Positions 1-13,000 of a DNA stretch of 64,000 nt are shown here, piece after piece. Positions within the stretch are counted from its first letter, which is position 1, and each line of letters begins with the position of its first letter. This DNA comes from Symbiodinium natans (Eukaryota > Sar > Dinophyceae > Suessiales > Symbiodiniaceae), in the NCBI GenBank assembly GCA_905221605.1, contig CAJNDS010002851.1, positions 43,501 to 107,500 of the forward strand, in the 5' to 3' direction. The position numbers and the translations under genes were made by a program. Under the pieces are notes generated by a model, which worked only from the letters and a program-made list of their open reading frames with translations, did not search any database and had not been told where the DNA came from.

Positions 1-3000
1 TTTCGGGGAGGCTGCTCTGCTAGTTTCCAGAATTTCGGGCTTCGCGACAAGCATGAGGTATACCTGTAGTCATTCAACAGGTTCTCGGGAGGTTTCGGCT
101 TGGGTTTTCGAATCAGCGCCGGCACGCTGCATCGACTTCTGTGGCAACTGGCAAGTGCACGCGCTGATCTCAGGCCTGGCTAGTAAGTCACCACTACGGC
201 AGCAATTCCGCATCTGCCTCTTCAATCAACTTCACTTTCATCATGCAGCGCTCGCCAACAAGCAACAGCAAGCAGCAAGCCATGTATAGGGTTGAGGGCA
301 ATTGAGAAGGCCCAAACGTCCGCACCGCAAGCAACCCCACTCCATGCGGCCATCACCATCCGGATGCAAGTGCTTCTTATGACGCGGAGGTGGCTCTAAT
401 CTACCGTCTTTCTTTGGGCGGGTGGCTCCAGGCAAGAGGGGCAGGGGGGGGAAGAACGCAGTTGAGGACCTTGGCCCCCGCGGTTCCCTTGAAAAGGGGG
501 GGGGGGGGGGGGTCCCGTTATCGCGGATTTACAGTGGTGAATTCGGGTTGCAGAGATATAGGATTACGAGCGGATAGTGATTGAGATGCACAGAAGCAAC
601 GAGGGGGGGGGGATTGCTCTTAAGTGCAGGCTTGTGCTTCGGAGGGTTACGCTTGAAAAGAAGTAGGGTTCCAAGGGCTTTTGGAATTCTATGCTGGGGT
701 AGTAAAGACCCCATAAGCCCTAAACGCCACTGAAAAAACCGAAGTCCACCAATCAGATCGGCAAGGCGCACTGTAGGTGGAGCCGGTTTCCATGCGCATC
801 TTCTCAACGAGCCGCGTCTCCAGGATATCGCCGAGCCAGGCAAGTGAAAGGCGCTGCCGAGCCGTTGACACCAATCTGGCATCGACCTAGCGGCAACATC
901 AAATGCCAAGTCGCGACTTCGCATTTGCTAGGTTCACAGGCACTAAACAAATCCCTACAAACGACAAAAATAACAAGAACTTGCGAACCCTAAGCCGGCT
1001 TTCAGGCCCAAACCCTAGCACCACTGAAGCAGGCCCGAGATCCTCAACCCCACTTCCTAAAACCCTGAACTCAAATCCTCCGCCCCTAAACCGCCTCGAA
1101 GCAAACGGCGACACGGGCAGTGTCAGAAAGGCCGGAGTACCTGAGCGGCCCAGCTGGAACACTGGTCAGTACATGTCCTTGCGGATCAGGTTGCAGGGTG
1201 ATGTTCTTTTGTTGGGGGGGGGGGGGGGTTGATTTTTAGGGCTACTGACAAGAGCTTGCACCAGCGAGCGCAAGAGGAATGCCAACATGGCCCGCCGTCG
1301 GCCAAATCCGAAGGCTTTGAAGACCCTAAACCCCAAACCCCGCAAAACCTGTCGACCAGCTCCAGGCTTGCTGCACGCAGTGGGGTCCCCCAGGGGTGAA
1401 TTGCGGCACGCGCGCTTTGGGCAAGCGCCTTGCACCACCGGATTTGGGATACGGGTTTCCGGCTTAGGGCTTCGAGGCTTTGTGGTTTTAGGGTTGAGGT
1501 CAAACAGCAGCTGCGAGGCTAAGGAATGGCTGCCTCGCCCGACGAACATGTGAATCCAGTATACAGTATGCCCGAGCCCTAAACCCTAAACCCTCGATCC
1601 CACAGCCACACCTTTTGACCTACTTCACAGTTGATTCATGAGATGGCCCGAATTCCTAAACCCCAAAACGGCACATATCTCCTTGGGCTTTCTGACTAGC
1701 GCACATAGGGCTTGAGGGTTTTGAGGCCTTTGAGGGTCATTCCGTAAACGTCGAGCACGCTCTGAAAGTCGACCCCATGGTCTGTTGAACCCTAATTAGG
1801 CTCGAAATCTTAAGCTGTCCAATTCTTAGCCCTGCAAAGCCATCGAACATAACCTCCTAAATCGAGTGGTATCTTCACGAAACACATCGGAATCTCCCAA
1901 AAAAGGGTAAGTACACGAAACGGACCCCGAAAAAGGCACCCCCCCTCCCCGCCACATTTTCGGAAAACTTCCATGAACTTTAAACCCTAAACCCTGAACC
2001 CTGAGCCCTGAACCCTAAACCCTAAACCCTAAGCCCTAAACCCTAAACCCTAAACTCTAAACCCTAAACCCTAAACCCTAAACCCTAAACCCAAGAAAGC
2101 CCATCGCCTCTCTTCCTCGTGGCTTGCCGCCGGGGGCTGGAGGCCGCGCCCAAGGATGTCTCGGAACTCTTCGTCGGGGGGGATGGCCTCGCGAAGAGCT
2201 TAGGGTTTAGGGTTTAGGGTTTAGGGTTTAGGGTTTAGGGTTTCGGGTTTCGGGTTTCGGGTTTAGGTTGTAAGGTTTAGCCCCCCACTGTGCCTTGCAG
2301 AACATCGACACAAACAGCAACAAGTTCCAGCAGCAAGCAGAACCACAACACAAAGAGCTCGAGACCCGAGATCCTGCATCAAGCGTGCGGTGAGCTTGCT
2401 GCGGCCAAGGTGCTCCGACGATCCTTGGTGTTTGGATTATAGGGTTTGGGGTAGGGTTTAGGGTTCGGGGTTTAGGGTTGGGGGTTTAGGGTTTCGGGTT
2501 TAGGGCGTGTTCGGAGTCTGGAGTCAGGGGTGTAGGTTTCCAAAAGGGCCCCACTTTGAAAGCCAAACAACCTCCAGTTTTCGAGACCTAGGGTTTAGGG
2601 TTCAGGGTTTAGAGATGCCAAACACACCTAGAAGTCTGCTAGGTCCTTGTACATACCTCTAGAAGCCATAAACTCTACTGTCAAACATCCCCCTGTCCCT
2701 AAACCCTAAACCCTAAACCCTAAACCCCAAACCCCAAGCCCTAAACCCTAAACCCTAAACCCTAAACCCTGAACCCTAAACCCTAAACCCAGCGCAGTAG
2801 AACAGCCCAGGGTCACCCAGGACCAAACCTTTGGGTCCGAGAAGAGCTGGTTGTACATCTCCACAGCTCCTTTTCAGATCTAATCAGTCTAACAGTAGTG
2901 TTTATAGGGTCTAGGGGTCTAGGGTGAATGTAGGGTTTGGGGTGTAGGGTCTCAGGTAAGGGTGTGGTTCTTAGGCGTTGGTTCGGGTCTCGGGGTTTTG

Positions 3001-4535
3001 GTTTTGATTCCGATGGCATGAGGCGTTGCTTCAACACCACTCCCTTAGCCCTGAACACTAAACTGTATAGGGTGTATGTAGGGCTTAGGGCGCTCCTTGG
3101 AGACCCATCTTCCGCAGATCTTGGACGTCTTGCAGGGTCGTCTCGTGGAAGAAGCTGTCGTTTCCGCAGGTGACTTCCTGGGGGGCGCGGAGGGGAGTCG
3201 GAGGGTTTAACGATTCAGGGCTTAGTGGGGTTCGAAGAAACTGGGTCGCATGACTTGCCGGAATTTTGCTGTAGCCGTTTGCTTGTGCTTCGGGCCTGAA
3301 CCCTAAACCCTAAACCCTAACCCTAAACCCTAAACCCTAAACCCTAAACCGTGAACCCTAAACCCTAAACCCTAAACCCTAAACCCTAAACCCTAAACCC
3401 TAAACCCTAAACCCTAAACCCTAAACCCTAAACCCTAAACCCAGCACCTGGTTTCTTATAGACGTCGCCCCCTTGGGCCCCCAACCCTAAAAAACACCCC
3501 AACACTTCAAAAATCTTTAGGAGTGTACCCAAACCCCAACTCAAAAGGAACCCAAACTCAACCCAAGCCCTCAACAAAAAGCCCCTCATCCCCCCCAAAC
3601 CCCAAACCCTAAACCCTAACCCCCCCCCCCCCCCCCCCAAAAAAAAAAAAAGGACCCCCGGAACCTTGAGCTTCTTGTCGAAGTGGTACTCCGGCTCCCG
3701 CTCGCGGTTCTCGATGCGCTGCGACATCGCCTCCAAGACCTTCTCGAAGCTCGACTCCGTGAAGTTCGCGGGCAGGAAATGGAGGGAGCCTCTGCTTGCT
3801 CCAGGCTGGCGCAAGAACAAGTGTGAAGAGATGCTCCTAAGTAAGACCCTAAACCCTAAACCTAAACCCTAAACCCTAAACCCTAAACCCTACACCCAGA
3901 ACCCGAAATCCCCACATTTCAATAGGCTCAGCACTCTGGATCCCGATGATAGGAAGATGCAAGGTTCCAAGAGGCCTCCCCTCCCTAATTATACCCCAAA
4001 CCCTAAACCCTAAACCCTAAACCCTAAACCCTAAACCCTAAACCCTAAACCCTAAACCCTAAACCCTAAACCCTAAACCCTAAACCCTAAACCCTAAACC
4101 CTAAACCCTCTCAGGACTCTGGATCCCGACGATAGGGCTTCAGGGGGGGGCTAAAGGGAACCAAATGAGCAGGAAGACGCATGGTTCCAAGAGGCCTCCA
4201 TACCCCAAACCCTAAACCCTAAACCCTAAACCCTAAACCCTAAACCCTAAACCCTAAACCCTAAACCCTAAACCCACACTCTAAGCCCCAGGATGCTATG
4301 AGACCAGGGGCAGAGCCGTAATGCCGTCTCCAGGTCTTTGGCCGACGCCCCACAGCGGCCGCTGATGGTGCGGGAGTACATCTGAAGTGAGTGCTGCAAC
4401 CCTATGACATCGGGTTTAGGGTGTATGGTTAGGGTTTGGGGACCTACTGAATTACATCGCGAGGTCGGGGTAGTGTTATACATAAAGTAGTATGATAGAA
4501 TTCAGTTTAATTAGTTGAATACATGGATAATATAT

Positions 4536-4616
<81 letters not shown>

Positions 4617-7600
4617 GTACTTGTTTTACATGTATAGACATATACACATATGTATGTATGTATATATATATATACATATGTATAACATATATGTATTTGT
4701 ATGCGTATGCTAATGTTGGTAACTGCTCATATTGACCAGCAGACCGTGGCCTCAACCCTCATGAAACTGAGCCCTCGAAGCCCCAAATCCCTGAAGCCCC
4801 CAAAGGCTGCTCCATCGGCTCTGGATAGCCGGTGTATCCAGAAGTACACTATACGACTAGGTTCCCGAAGAAGGACAATCTTGCTTACGGAACCGAACCT
4901 CAGCCGCAAAACACACATTACCCCAAGCCCAGCTCCCCGAAACCCTTCAACTGCTAAACCCTATCTGGCTGGCTGTTAAGAGGTTGTCATGGGGGTCGTT
5001 CCGGCTTGCGCAGGAACAGTTCCTAAACCTCAGCCCCCTACCCTAAAGCCCGAAACTCCGAAGCGCCCAGAAGCCCCCAGAAGCCCCGCAGGTCATAAGA
5101 TGGAGTCAGTCTCCTGCACTCCCAGAAGAACCGTGGCATTCTTGTCGGCCAAGAACTCTTGCAGCTGGGCCTCAGTATTGTGTTTGGTAGCTTATAGCTT
5201 AGGCTTCAATACCGGCTATTCCATGAACAGCTCCGAAGCTCTATGAACCCTTAATCGCCCATATAAACCACTCAGCCCCGACCCCCTACATGCTTTGCTG
5301 CTGCTCAGACATCTGGATTTTGCAGCCTCTTGGGGTGGGGTGGGGCGGGGCGGGCTTCTGTCAATCAAGCCTACAAGTGCTAGGGTTAGCTGAAGAGCCC
5401 AAATGCCTAGTTTCGTTGCACACAAGATGCTTTTTAAGGCCGTTGTCAGAGTCTTGGATGGCCTCACGAAAGAGAGGGCAACCCCTAAGATAGCCCATAT
5501 AGCCCAAAATTCTGGAATCACTTGCCATGAAGACCTAGAGGTACTCTAAGCCCTAAACCCCGAAACCCCAAGCCCTAAACCCTAAAACCCCACACCCTAA
5601 AACCCTACACCCGAATACCCTATAGACTCCGACTTCCTGGGACACAAGCCTTCGTCATCTTCCCCAGGCCATCCATGACCCTGAAGGTGGTTTAGGGTTT
5701 GTAGAGCTTAGGGCTTAGGGCTTCGGCTTTAGGGCTTGGAACACATATCAGTTTTTCCCCTACAGAGAGAGAGAGAGAGATGCTGTGGACGTAGATAAGC
5801 GAAACTCCTCTAAAAACACTACACAAAACAAGCGTCCACAGCTTCCCTTTCTGTAGGGCTTTGGGCTGAGGGCTTCGAGCTTACAGGCTTTAGGGTTTGG
5901 GGTGCGCGTGTGTGGGGACCTAGCTGGGTTTAGGTTTCGGGCTCGGAGCACCCCCCGCTTCCTCGACCTGATACTTGGAGTGTCCGTCTCGATTGCGGGT
6001 GTAGGGGTGGAGGGACGTTAAGGCCCCAGCAAACGCCTTCGTGTTCTCTAAACCCTACACCCTAAACCCTAAACCCTAACCCCTAAACTCTAAACCCTAA
6101 ACCCTAACCCCAAACGAATCTGCCATGAAGCGGACCATCGACCCAAGAAACCCACCTGCAGCCGATTCCCCAGCAAAATTCACCCACCCCCTCCCGTAGC
6201 CCCAACCTCTTCCTTCAGAACCTCAAAACCTCCATTCTGATCCCCCTGGACCTCAAACCCTAAACCCTAAAACCTACGCCCTAAGCCCCCAAACTGGACC
6301 CTGACAGCTTCCCCACATAACTCGAAGGGCAAGGGCTTAAGGCTTAGGGTGTTCAGGGGTTGTTTGCAGTAACCCAAAACCCAAATCCCAAAACCCAAAA
6401 CCCTAAACCCTAAACCCAAAACCCAAAACCCAAAACCCTAAACCCTAACCCTAAACCCTAAACCCTAAACCCTAAACCCTAATCCTAAACCCTAAACCCC
6501 CCCCCCCCCCCCCCAACTTCCCCTGAATGCCTCAGGGCGTGCATGCAGCTGCAAGCGGTTCGCAATGCAGGGCTACCCAACTCGGAGAGGCCGCAGGGAA
6601 CCAGCCCCTGGAAGAGGATCCTCGGAATAGGGTTTAGGGTTTAGGGTTTAGGGTTCAGGGTTCAGGGTTTAGGGTTTTAGGGTTTAGGGTTTAGGGTTTA
6701 GGGTTTAGGGTTTAGGGTTTAGGGTTTAGGGTTTAGGGTTTAGGGTTTAGGGTTTAGGGTTTAGGGCTTAGGGTTTAGGGTTTAGGGTTTAGGGTTTAGG
6801 GTTTAGGGTGCTAAGTGTTTTTGTGGGTTAAGGGCTTCTGTGTTATGGCTTTAAGGATTTAAGGCTTTCAGGGCTTTGGAGCTTTGAGGTTTATGGGCGT
6901 GAAATAGGGTGCAGGGTTGCGGTTTTTCTGTTAGGCCCCAAGGTGGTAAACCCTGCCGACAATAGAACCCAGACCCGAAACCCTAAGACCCCAAGCTCTA
7001 AGCCCAATGTGGCTTGCTGGTTCAAGGGCCCAGGTGCTCGTCCGGCTCGAAATCGGTGCGCAGCCAGGTTACCTGCGCGGGTCTGGGGAGGGCTTGGGGC
7101 GCAAGGTCCTTGCCTAGGCCTTATAGACCCTCAATCCCCCAAGCCTCACCCTACTTGCAGACACGCCAAACAACCAATATCAACAAAACAAGACACCCAC
7201 AAAACTCTCTAGATCATGCTAAAAAACCTGGCCAGACCGGGCTTGGGATCGACTTTCGGTAAGTGGAGTCACCACCCAATACATGCCTTGAGCCCTGAGC
7301 CCGCAAGCTGAGGCACCGATTGCGATCCCTTCTTGAACCATCTCAAATATACGGGGCCGTAGCACAAACAGGAACCCAACGAAGGACGTTTAGGGTTTAG
7401 GGTTTAGGGTTTAGGGTTTAGGGCTTAGGGTTTAGGGATTGACCATGTTCGTTGCTCTCCAGGGTTCCTTGCGTCTGAGCCCGCACCCACCACACCAAAC
7501 CACCACACGACTTGACACCCGAAGCCCACAACCGGGCCAAAAAGCCTAAGCCCTGTGTGAGCTGCCTGCAATCAGCAAGCCCAAGCGACCCTATGCTATT

Positions 7601-9961
7601 CTATTCCCACACACACAGTCTCTCTCTCTCTCTCTCTCTCTCTGTCATCTCGATCTCCCTAGCCCTCGTGACCGGCAAGCACAAGCTCCAACCAAGCCCT
7701 CCTAGCCTGAACAACATCCTAGACAATCCTCAAACCCCCACAAACTACAACTTGCCGACGTGCTCCAAGCCACCGTGGACCCTGTGGCAGTGACCCAATG
7801 CTGGGCAGAGAGGTGCTCCAAGGGCAGCGTCTGCACGACGGGGTTGGGCTCGCCAATCTGGTCCTTCGCTTGGAAGGCTTCTTTGGGGAGTGACAGTCGG
7901 GGCTTGAGGTTTAGGGTTGGGTTAGAGAAGGTTAGTGGTAAAACCTGACCTGAAGGCTCCTGATGTAGTATAAACCCTAAACCCCAGTGCCCTAATATCT
8001 CGAGCCTGCACCGCGTCGGAATCCAGGAGCTCACCAGGAAGCCAGGCGAAGGGCGGCACATCTGCGCGATCGCAGCTTGCGAGGGCCTGCTCCCAAGGAG
8101 CACATACAGGGTTTTGGGGGCTTGAGCGTGAAATTTCGGGTTGGAGTGTAAATCCCGTTTAGAGTTCAGCGTCTACGGCCCGAATCCTTTAAGCCCAGAA
8201 GCCCTCAAGAACCTTGTAACCAAACCCTAGAACCCCGGTCAGCGTTTCACCTTGCCGCCGCCAACACAAAATGAACTGTAGAATGCCCTCAAACCCCAAA
8301 AGCCCCGAAACGCCTTACGGGGCTCTCAAAAGCCTAAAAACACTGAAGACCCTAAAATCAAGCCCTAAAACAGCCCGCCCCTCACCCCTTCCTCCCCCCA
8401 TTCGAAGTTTCGGGCCTCTTGCAACTGGCTGGGGCTGAGAGCGCATGTCTCCGGACTCGCCTCGTCCACCATCTCCGCCTCTTTCGGAATTAGGGTTTAG
8501 GGTTTAGGGTTTAGGGTTTAGGGTTTAGGGTTTAGGGTTTAGGGTTTTTTTGGGTTTCGGGCTCAAGGTTCAGGTTTTGAGGGTTCAACTCAGAAACCGC
8601 CCAAGTACCCTGTAAGACACCTGATCTTCCAGACCCCATTGACGCAGTTCACCCTTGCTAAGAGGTACTTTGAGACAAAAGGTAGAGTTCAGGGTTCAGG
8701 GTACCCTAACCCGAAGCCTCGAAAGTGACACAAGGCATTTGGGGGTCGACCCAAGAGGGACAATGATTCAAGTTTATGTTGTTTATTTTTTTTTGGGGGG
8801 GGGGTGGGGGTCAGGGTTTGCAGGTTTTTGGCAGCCACCAAGGCTTCCGAGTGCTTGGGGGTTCTCAGGGGCAGAGATGTCACGGAGTGGACGATGACTG
8901 AGGTGCACAAGCACACAGATTTTGGGAGCCGGTGGAGTTTCGGCTTGGGGATCCTAGGGCTCTCCACCACTCGAATTACACCCCCCCCCAAACCCCTAAA
9001 CCTGTTTCGGGATTAGGGTTTAGGAATCCCCACCCCCCTCACCAAACACTCAACACTAAACCTCCTCTCTGCCTCGATTGTCCAGCGGCCTGCGCCAATG
9101 TCAAAGAGCTTCGCCTGAGGAACAGAAATTCGGGGTTTAGTGTCTAGAGAGGGATTGCAAAACTAATTCGTAGGGGGGGGGGAGGGGTGGTATAGCATCT
9201 AAACAGAAAACCCTAAACCCCAGACCGGAAATCCCAAACCCTAAGCCCCAAACCCTAAACCTTAAACCCTGGACCCCTAAACGCTATAAACCACTGCCCC
9301 TCAACAGCAACCCAGTCGCAGCAATCTTCTGGAGTTGCGGATCAGCCAGAGGCCCGCTGCCCAAAAGCGCCATGGCCTGCAGTGCCCAAGTACTTGAGGG
9401 TTTAGGGTTTATAGTAGGGTTTATAGGGTTTATAGGGTTTGGGGTTTAGGGGTTTATAAAGGGTTAAGGATTTAGGGTTGGGTTTGGGGTTTAGGGTTTA
9501 GGGTTTTGACATACTTGGGAGGTTTATTCAAAGTAGGGGCAACCTTTTCCGGAGGCTCCTCTAGTATGGATTAGAATCTTTTGGGAAGGAACAAAAAATC
9601 ACATCTGGCTTTTTCGGGTTTTAGCACTTCTGGGGTTGGGTTGATAAAGGGCAGGACTTTGATTAAACATGATGTATGCATTGACTGGAATTTTGCCTGA
9701 AACCCGAGGCCTTAAACCGGCTTCGTGGGCTTCGGGGGTGGGGTGGGCGACTGTTAAATGGATGTCGAAGTTTGAACACACCGGAAACGAGGTTTGAGCG
9801 TGACGCAACACAGTGCATTTTCAGGTGTCAGTACCATTCATGCACATTCATGAACTGAATGGAAGGCAGTATAGAGTAGATTTGGAAGATTTCAGTACAA
9901 GGCGTACATTGCACGGGGCTCGAGGAATTACAGACCCGAGACTTAGTAAAGGAAAACAAAT

Positions 9962-9994
<33 letters not shown>

Positions 9995-10012
9995 TAAGCA
10001 TATGTAAGAGAG

Positions 10013-10063
<51 letters not shown>

Positions 10064-13000
10064 GGGAGGGAGAGAAAGAGAGAGAGAGAGAGAGGGAGAG
10101 GGAGGGAGAGAGAGAGAGAGAGAGTTAACATAACACAATGGCGGATGTAGACCCTGGTCTTTTGCGCCTCACGTTGTAGGCGCACGTCCATGAAATCCGA
10201 GCACATGCGCGTCTGCTCACCCGAGAGGATGAACTCCTCGGCACACTCCAGAACATCCTCGGAGTCGACGTGGTGCCTCTCTGCCCACACGGAATCCAGA
10301 GCAGTTGCGTGGAACCTGGGGCTTGCCAAAAGGGGTCAAAAGCCTCTGGCTGAGGGATGTCTGGGGGCCAAGGGTTTAGGGAAGCTAATCAGGAAAATTT
10401 CTCCACAATTACCCTAAACCCTTAACTAAACCCTCAACCGGGTAACCCTAAATCTAACCCTAAAGCACCTTAAGCCCCAAACTCCTAGAGCTCCGGAAGC
10501 TCAACAAGGGACTTCTTCGTCAACTCCATCTCCCGGTCGCTCAGGCCATGTCTTGCCAGGCTGGCGGCCACCTCTCCCAGAGCCTCCGCAGCCTGCAATT
10601 CGAGTCTTCTGGGGTCGAGGCTTCATGGGGGGTTTAGGGTTCAGGGTTCAGGGTTTAGGGTTCAGGGTTTGGGGTTTCGGGTTTAAGGGTTTAGGGTTTA
10701 ATTGATGAGTGTTTGGGGTTTAGGGTTTCCAAAACAGGGGCCTTAAGTTTGAATATCGAATGTTGGGCGGGGGGGGGGTAGTTGAGGCGTTCCCCTACTT
10801 TGGGAAAGTGCTCATGTGGCTGGGTTTTAAACGTTTAGATTGGGGGACGTCTTCTTGTCTACCGACTACTTGCCCGCAGTTCAAGGTCCCAAGATTGCAT
10901 GGGTTTTGGGCGCGTTTAGGGTTTAGGGTTTAGGGTTTAGGGTTTAGGGTTTAGGGTTTAGGGTTTAGGGTTTAGGGTTTTTTAAGACGCAACTCTGGGA
11001 ACCTTGAGCAGGTTGCCCTTGAGAACATTCGCAGAGATCGACAGGCAGATGCACGTCTGCGTGATGTGATCCTGCAGGATTGGGGCTTAGGGTTTATAGG
11101 GTTTAGGGTTTAGGGTTTAGGGTTTAGGTGTGGGAATCTCTGTGTTTCGCGAGGGAAGCTTCACAGCAGATTGAAGCTCTTCCATGCACCGCTGTTTGTG
11201 CACGTTGTGCACACAAAGCGTTTGCTGGCATCGTGAAACTCTCCTAGAAAAGACGAAGCACAGGCACTACTCACAATCCACCGCAAGAAAGAGAAACATA
11301 ACACTGCGAGAATGGGCAAGAAGGCGGAAGAGAAGGGAGAGAAAAGGCAGGCGAGAGCGAGCGAGAGAGAGAGAGAGAGACCGTGAGATCTTTCTGGGAA
11401 GTCCCTCACCGCCACCCACCCCCACACTTCCCCACCAGAAACAGGACCCCCGTGCTCCTCCCCGGCCGACGCAGACAAGAAGGGCGCCGATGGCCGCAAC
11501 TGCAAGGCGGAAAGCCGTCGGTTCAAGGCCATGACCAGGAGGTCCCTGGACATGTCACCTGCAAGAGGCCGTCGGCTCTGCTCTTGGAGTCTAAGGGCTA
11601 GAGGGCTTTGGATCTTGTATGGTTGGAGGTACGTTGAGGCTATCTTCATTTAGAACTTAAGCATGTTTGTAGTTGCGCGCAAGGTTGTTCCTTATGATCT
11701 AAGTCGTTGAACAGTAAGGTGTTTGGAAGTTGCACGCGCAACACCACAAGATCACAACGGTTCCCTGCATCAAGCCATGCCACTGACCATCTCCCCAAGA
11801 GTTCGCCGGGGAGTCTCTTCGAAGAAGAACCGGATGCGGAGCACATAGCTGGTGAGCTCCTCGGTTTAACCATGCTTCGCTTTGTGCTGTTGCCTTCATT
11901 GCTTTACGCTTCGTTGTGCTTTAGATACAAAATGACACCCCTAATTTTCCGTGAATAAAGCCGAGCTTGTCGAACGACATGTCCCCCCTGATGCAACGAA
12001 AAGGCTAGGAACTAAACCCCTAATTGCAAACCCGGAACACCTTTTTAAACCCCTTACAGGCGCAAGTCCTCCTCCAACGTAATTAGGGTTGAAGGTTCGG
12101 GGTTGTAGGGTTTAATGCCGGACCCGCGGTTGTAGGAACCTCCTCTACAAACGCACGTTTGCTGGGCGATTAAGGATCGTGTGGCACCCTAAACCCTAAA
12201 CCCTAAACCCTAAACCCTAAACCCTAAACCCTAAACCCTTGGGGGTCCAGGGTGGGGTCTGCATTTGAGTGCAGCTTTCGGGGTGTCGTGGGAATATTTC
12301 ATTTGGCCTAAACCCTGGCTCCTGGTCCCTGTACACCACCGCAGCTCGAGGGTGAGCTATCAGTGGCGGGACCTCGAACTGGGTCTCCGCATCCTCACTT
12401 CTTGCCGGGGCTTTAGACAAACAAAAACCCTGCACCCTGTTTAGAGGTTTGGGGTTTAGGGTTTAAGATGTAGGGCTTAGGGATTTCTAGGCTGTACAGC
12501 TTAGCTTAGGTTTAGGGTTTCGGGTTGGGGCTGTTTAAGGTCTAACCTCAAACCCTGAACCCTAAACACTTAACCCGGGACCCTAAACCCTAAAACCTGT
12601 AGGCATACAAGGTTTTGGGATTTAGGGGAGCAGGGTTCGGGGGGTAGCGCGTGCAAAGGCATGCTTGGGGTTTCAGCTTGGGTCCTGACCCTGATACCAC
12701 TGAGACCCGGATCCTGACCCTAAACCCTAATTATGCCCTGAACCCTAAACCCTAAACCCTAAACCCTAAACCCTAAACCCTAAACCCTAAACCCTAAACC
12801 CTAAACCCTAAACCCCAAACCCAAGCCCAGCCCTCAACTGCCGAACCGTCCTGGGGGGGCTTGACGTCGGCGAAGGCCTTCCAGGAATGGGGCTCTGATT
12901 GAAGAAGAAACCCTAATCCGTAAACCCTAAGCTCCACATCCCTAAACCCTAAACCCTAAACCCTAAACATTCCTTCAAACAGTTTAGGGTTTAGGGTTGA

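Noticed and set aside
4507-4755. Poly-Ile/Tyr frames on both strands
   Set aside because: They are translations of the TA repeat.
9848-10138. Ser-Leu-rich minus frame near the GA repeat
   Set aside because: Simple-repeat artefact. Only the part right of 10153 is coding, in the FILSGE exon.
10441-10592. LARHGLSDREMELTKKSLVE exon as the gene end (stop follows)
   Set aside because: A GC donor before the stop gives perfect frame continuity to HHVDSEDVLECAEEF, and the fold continues.
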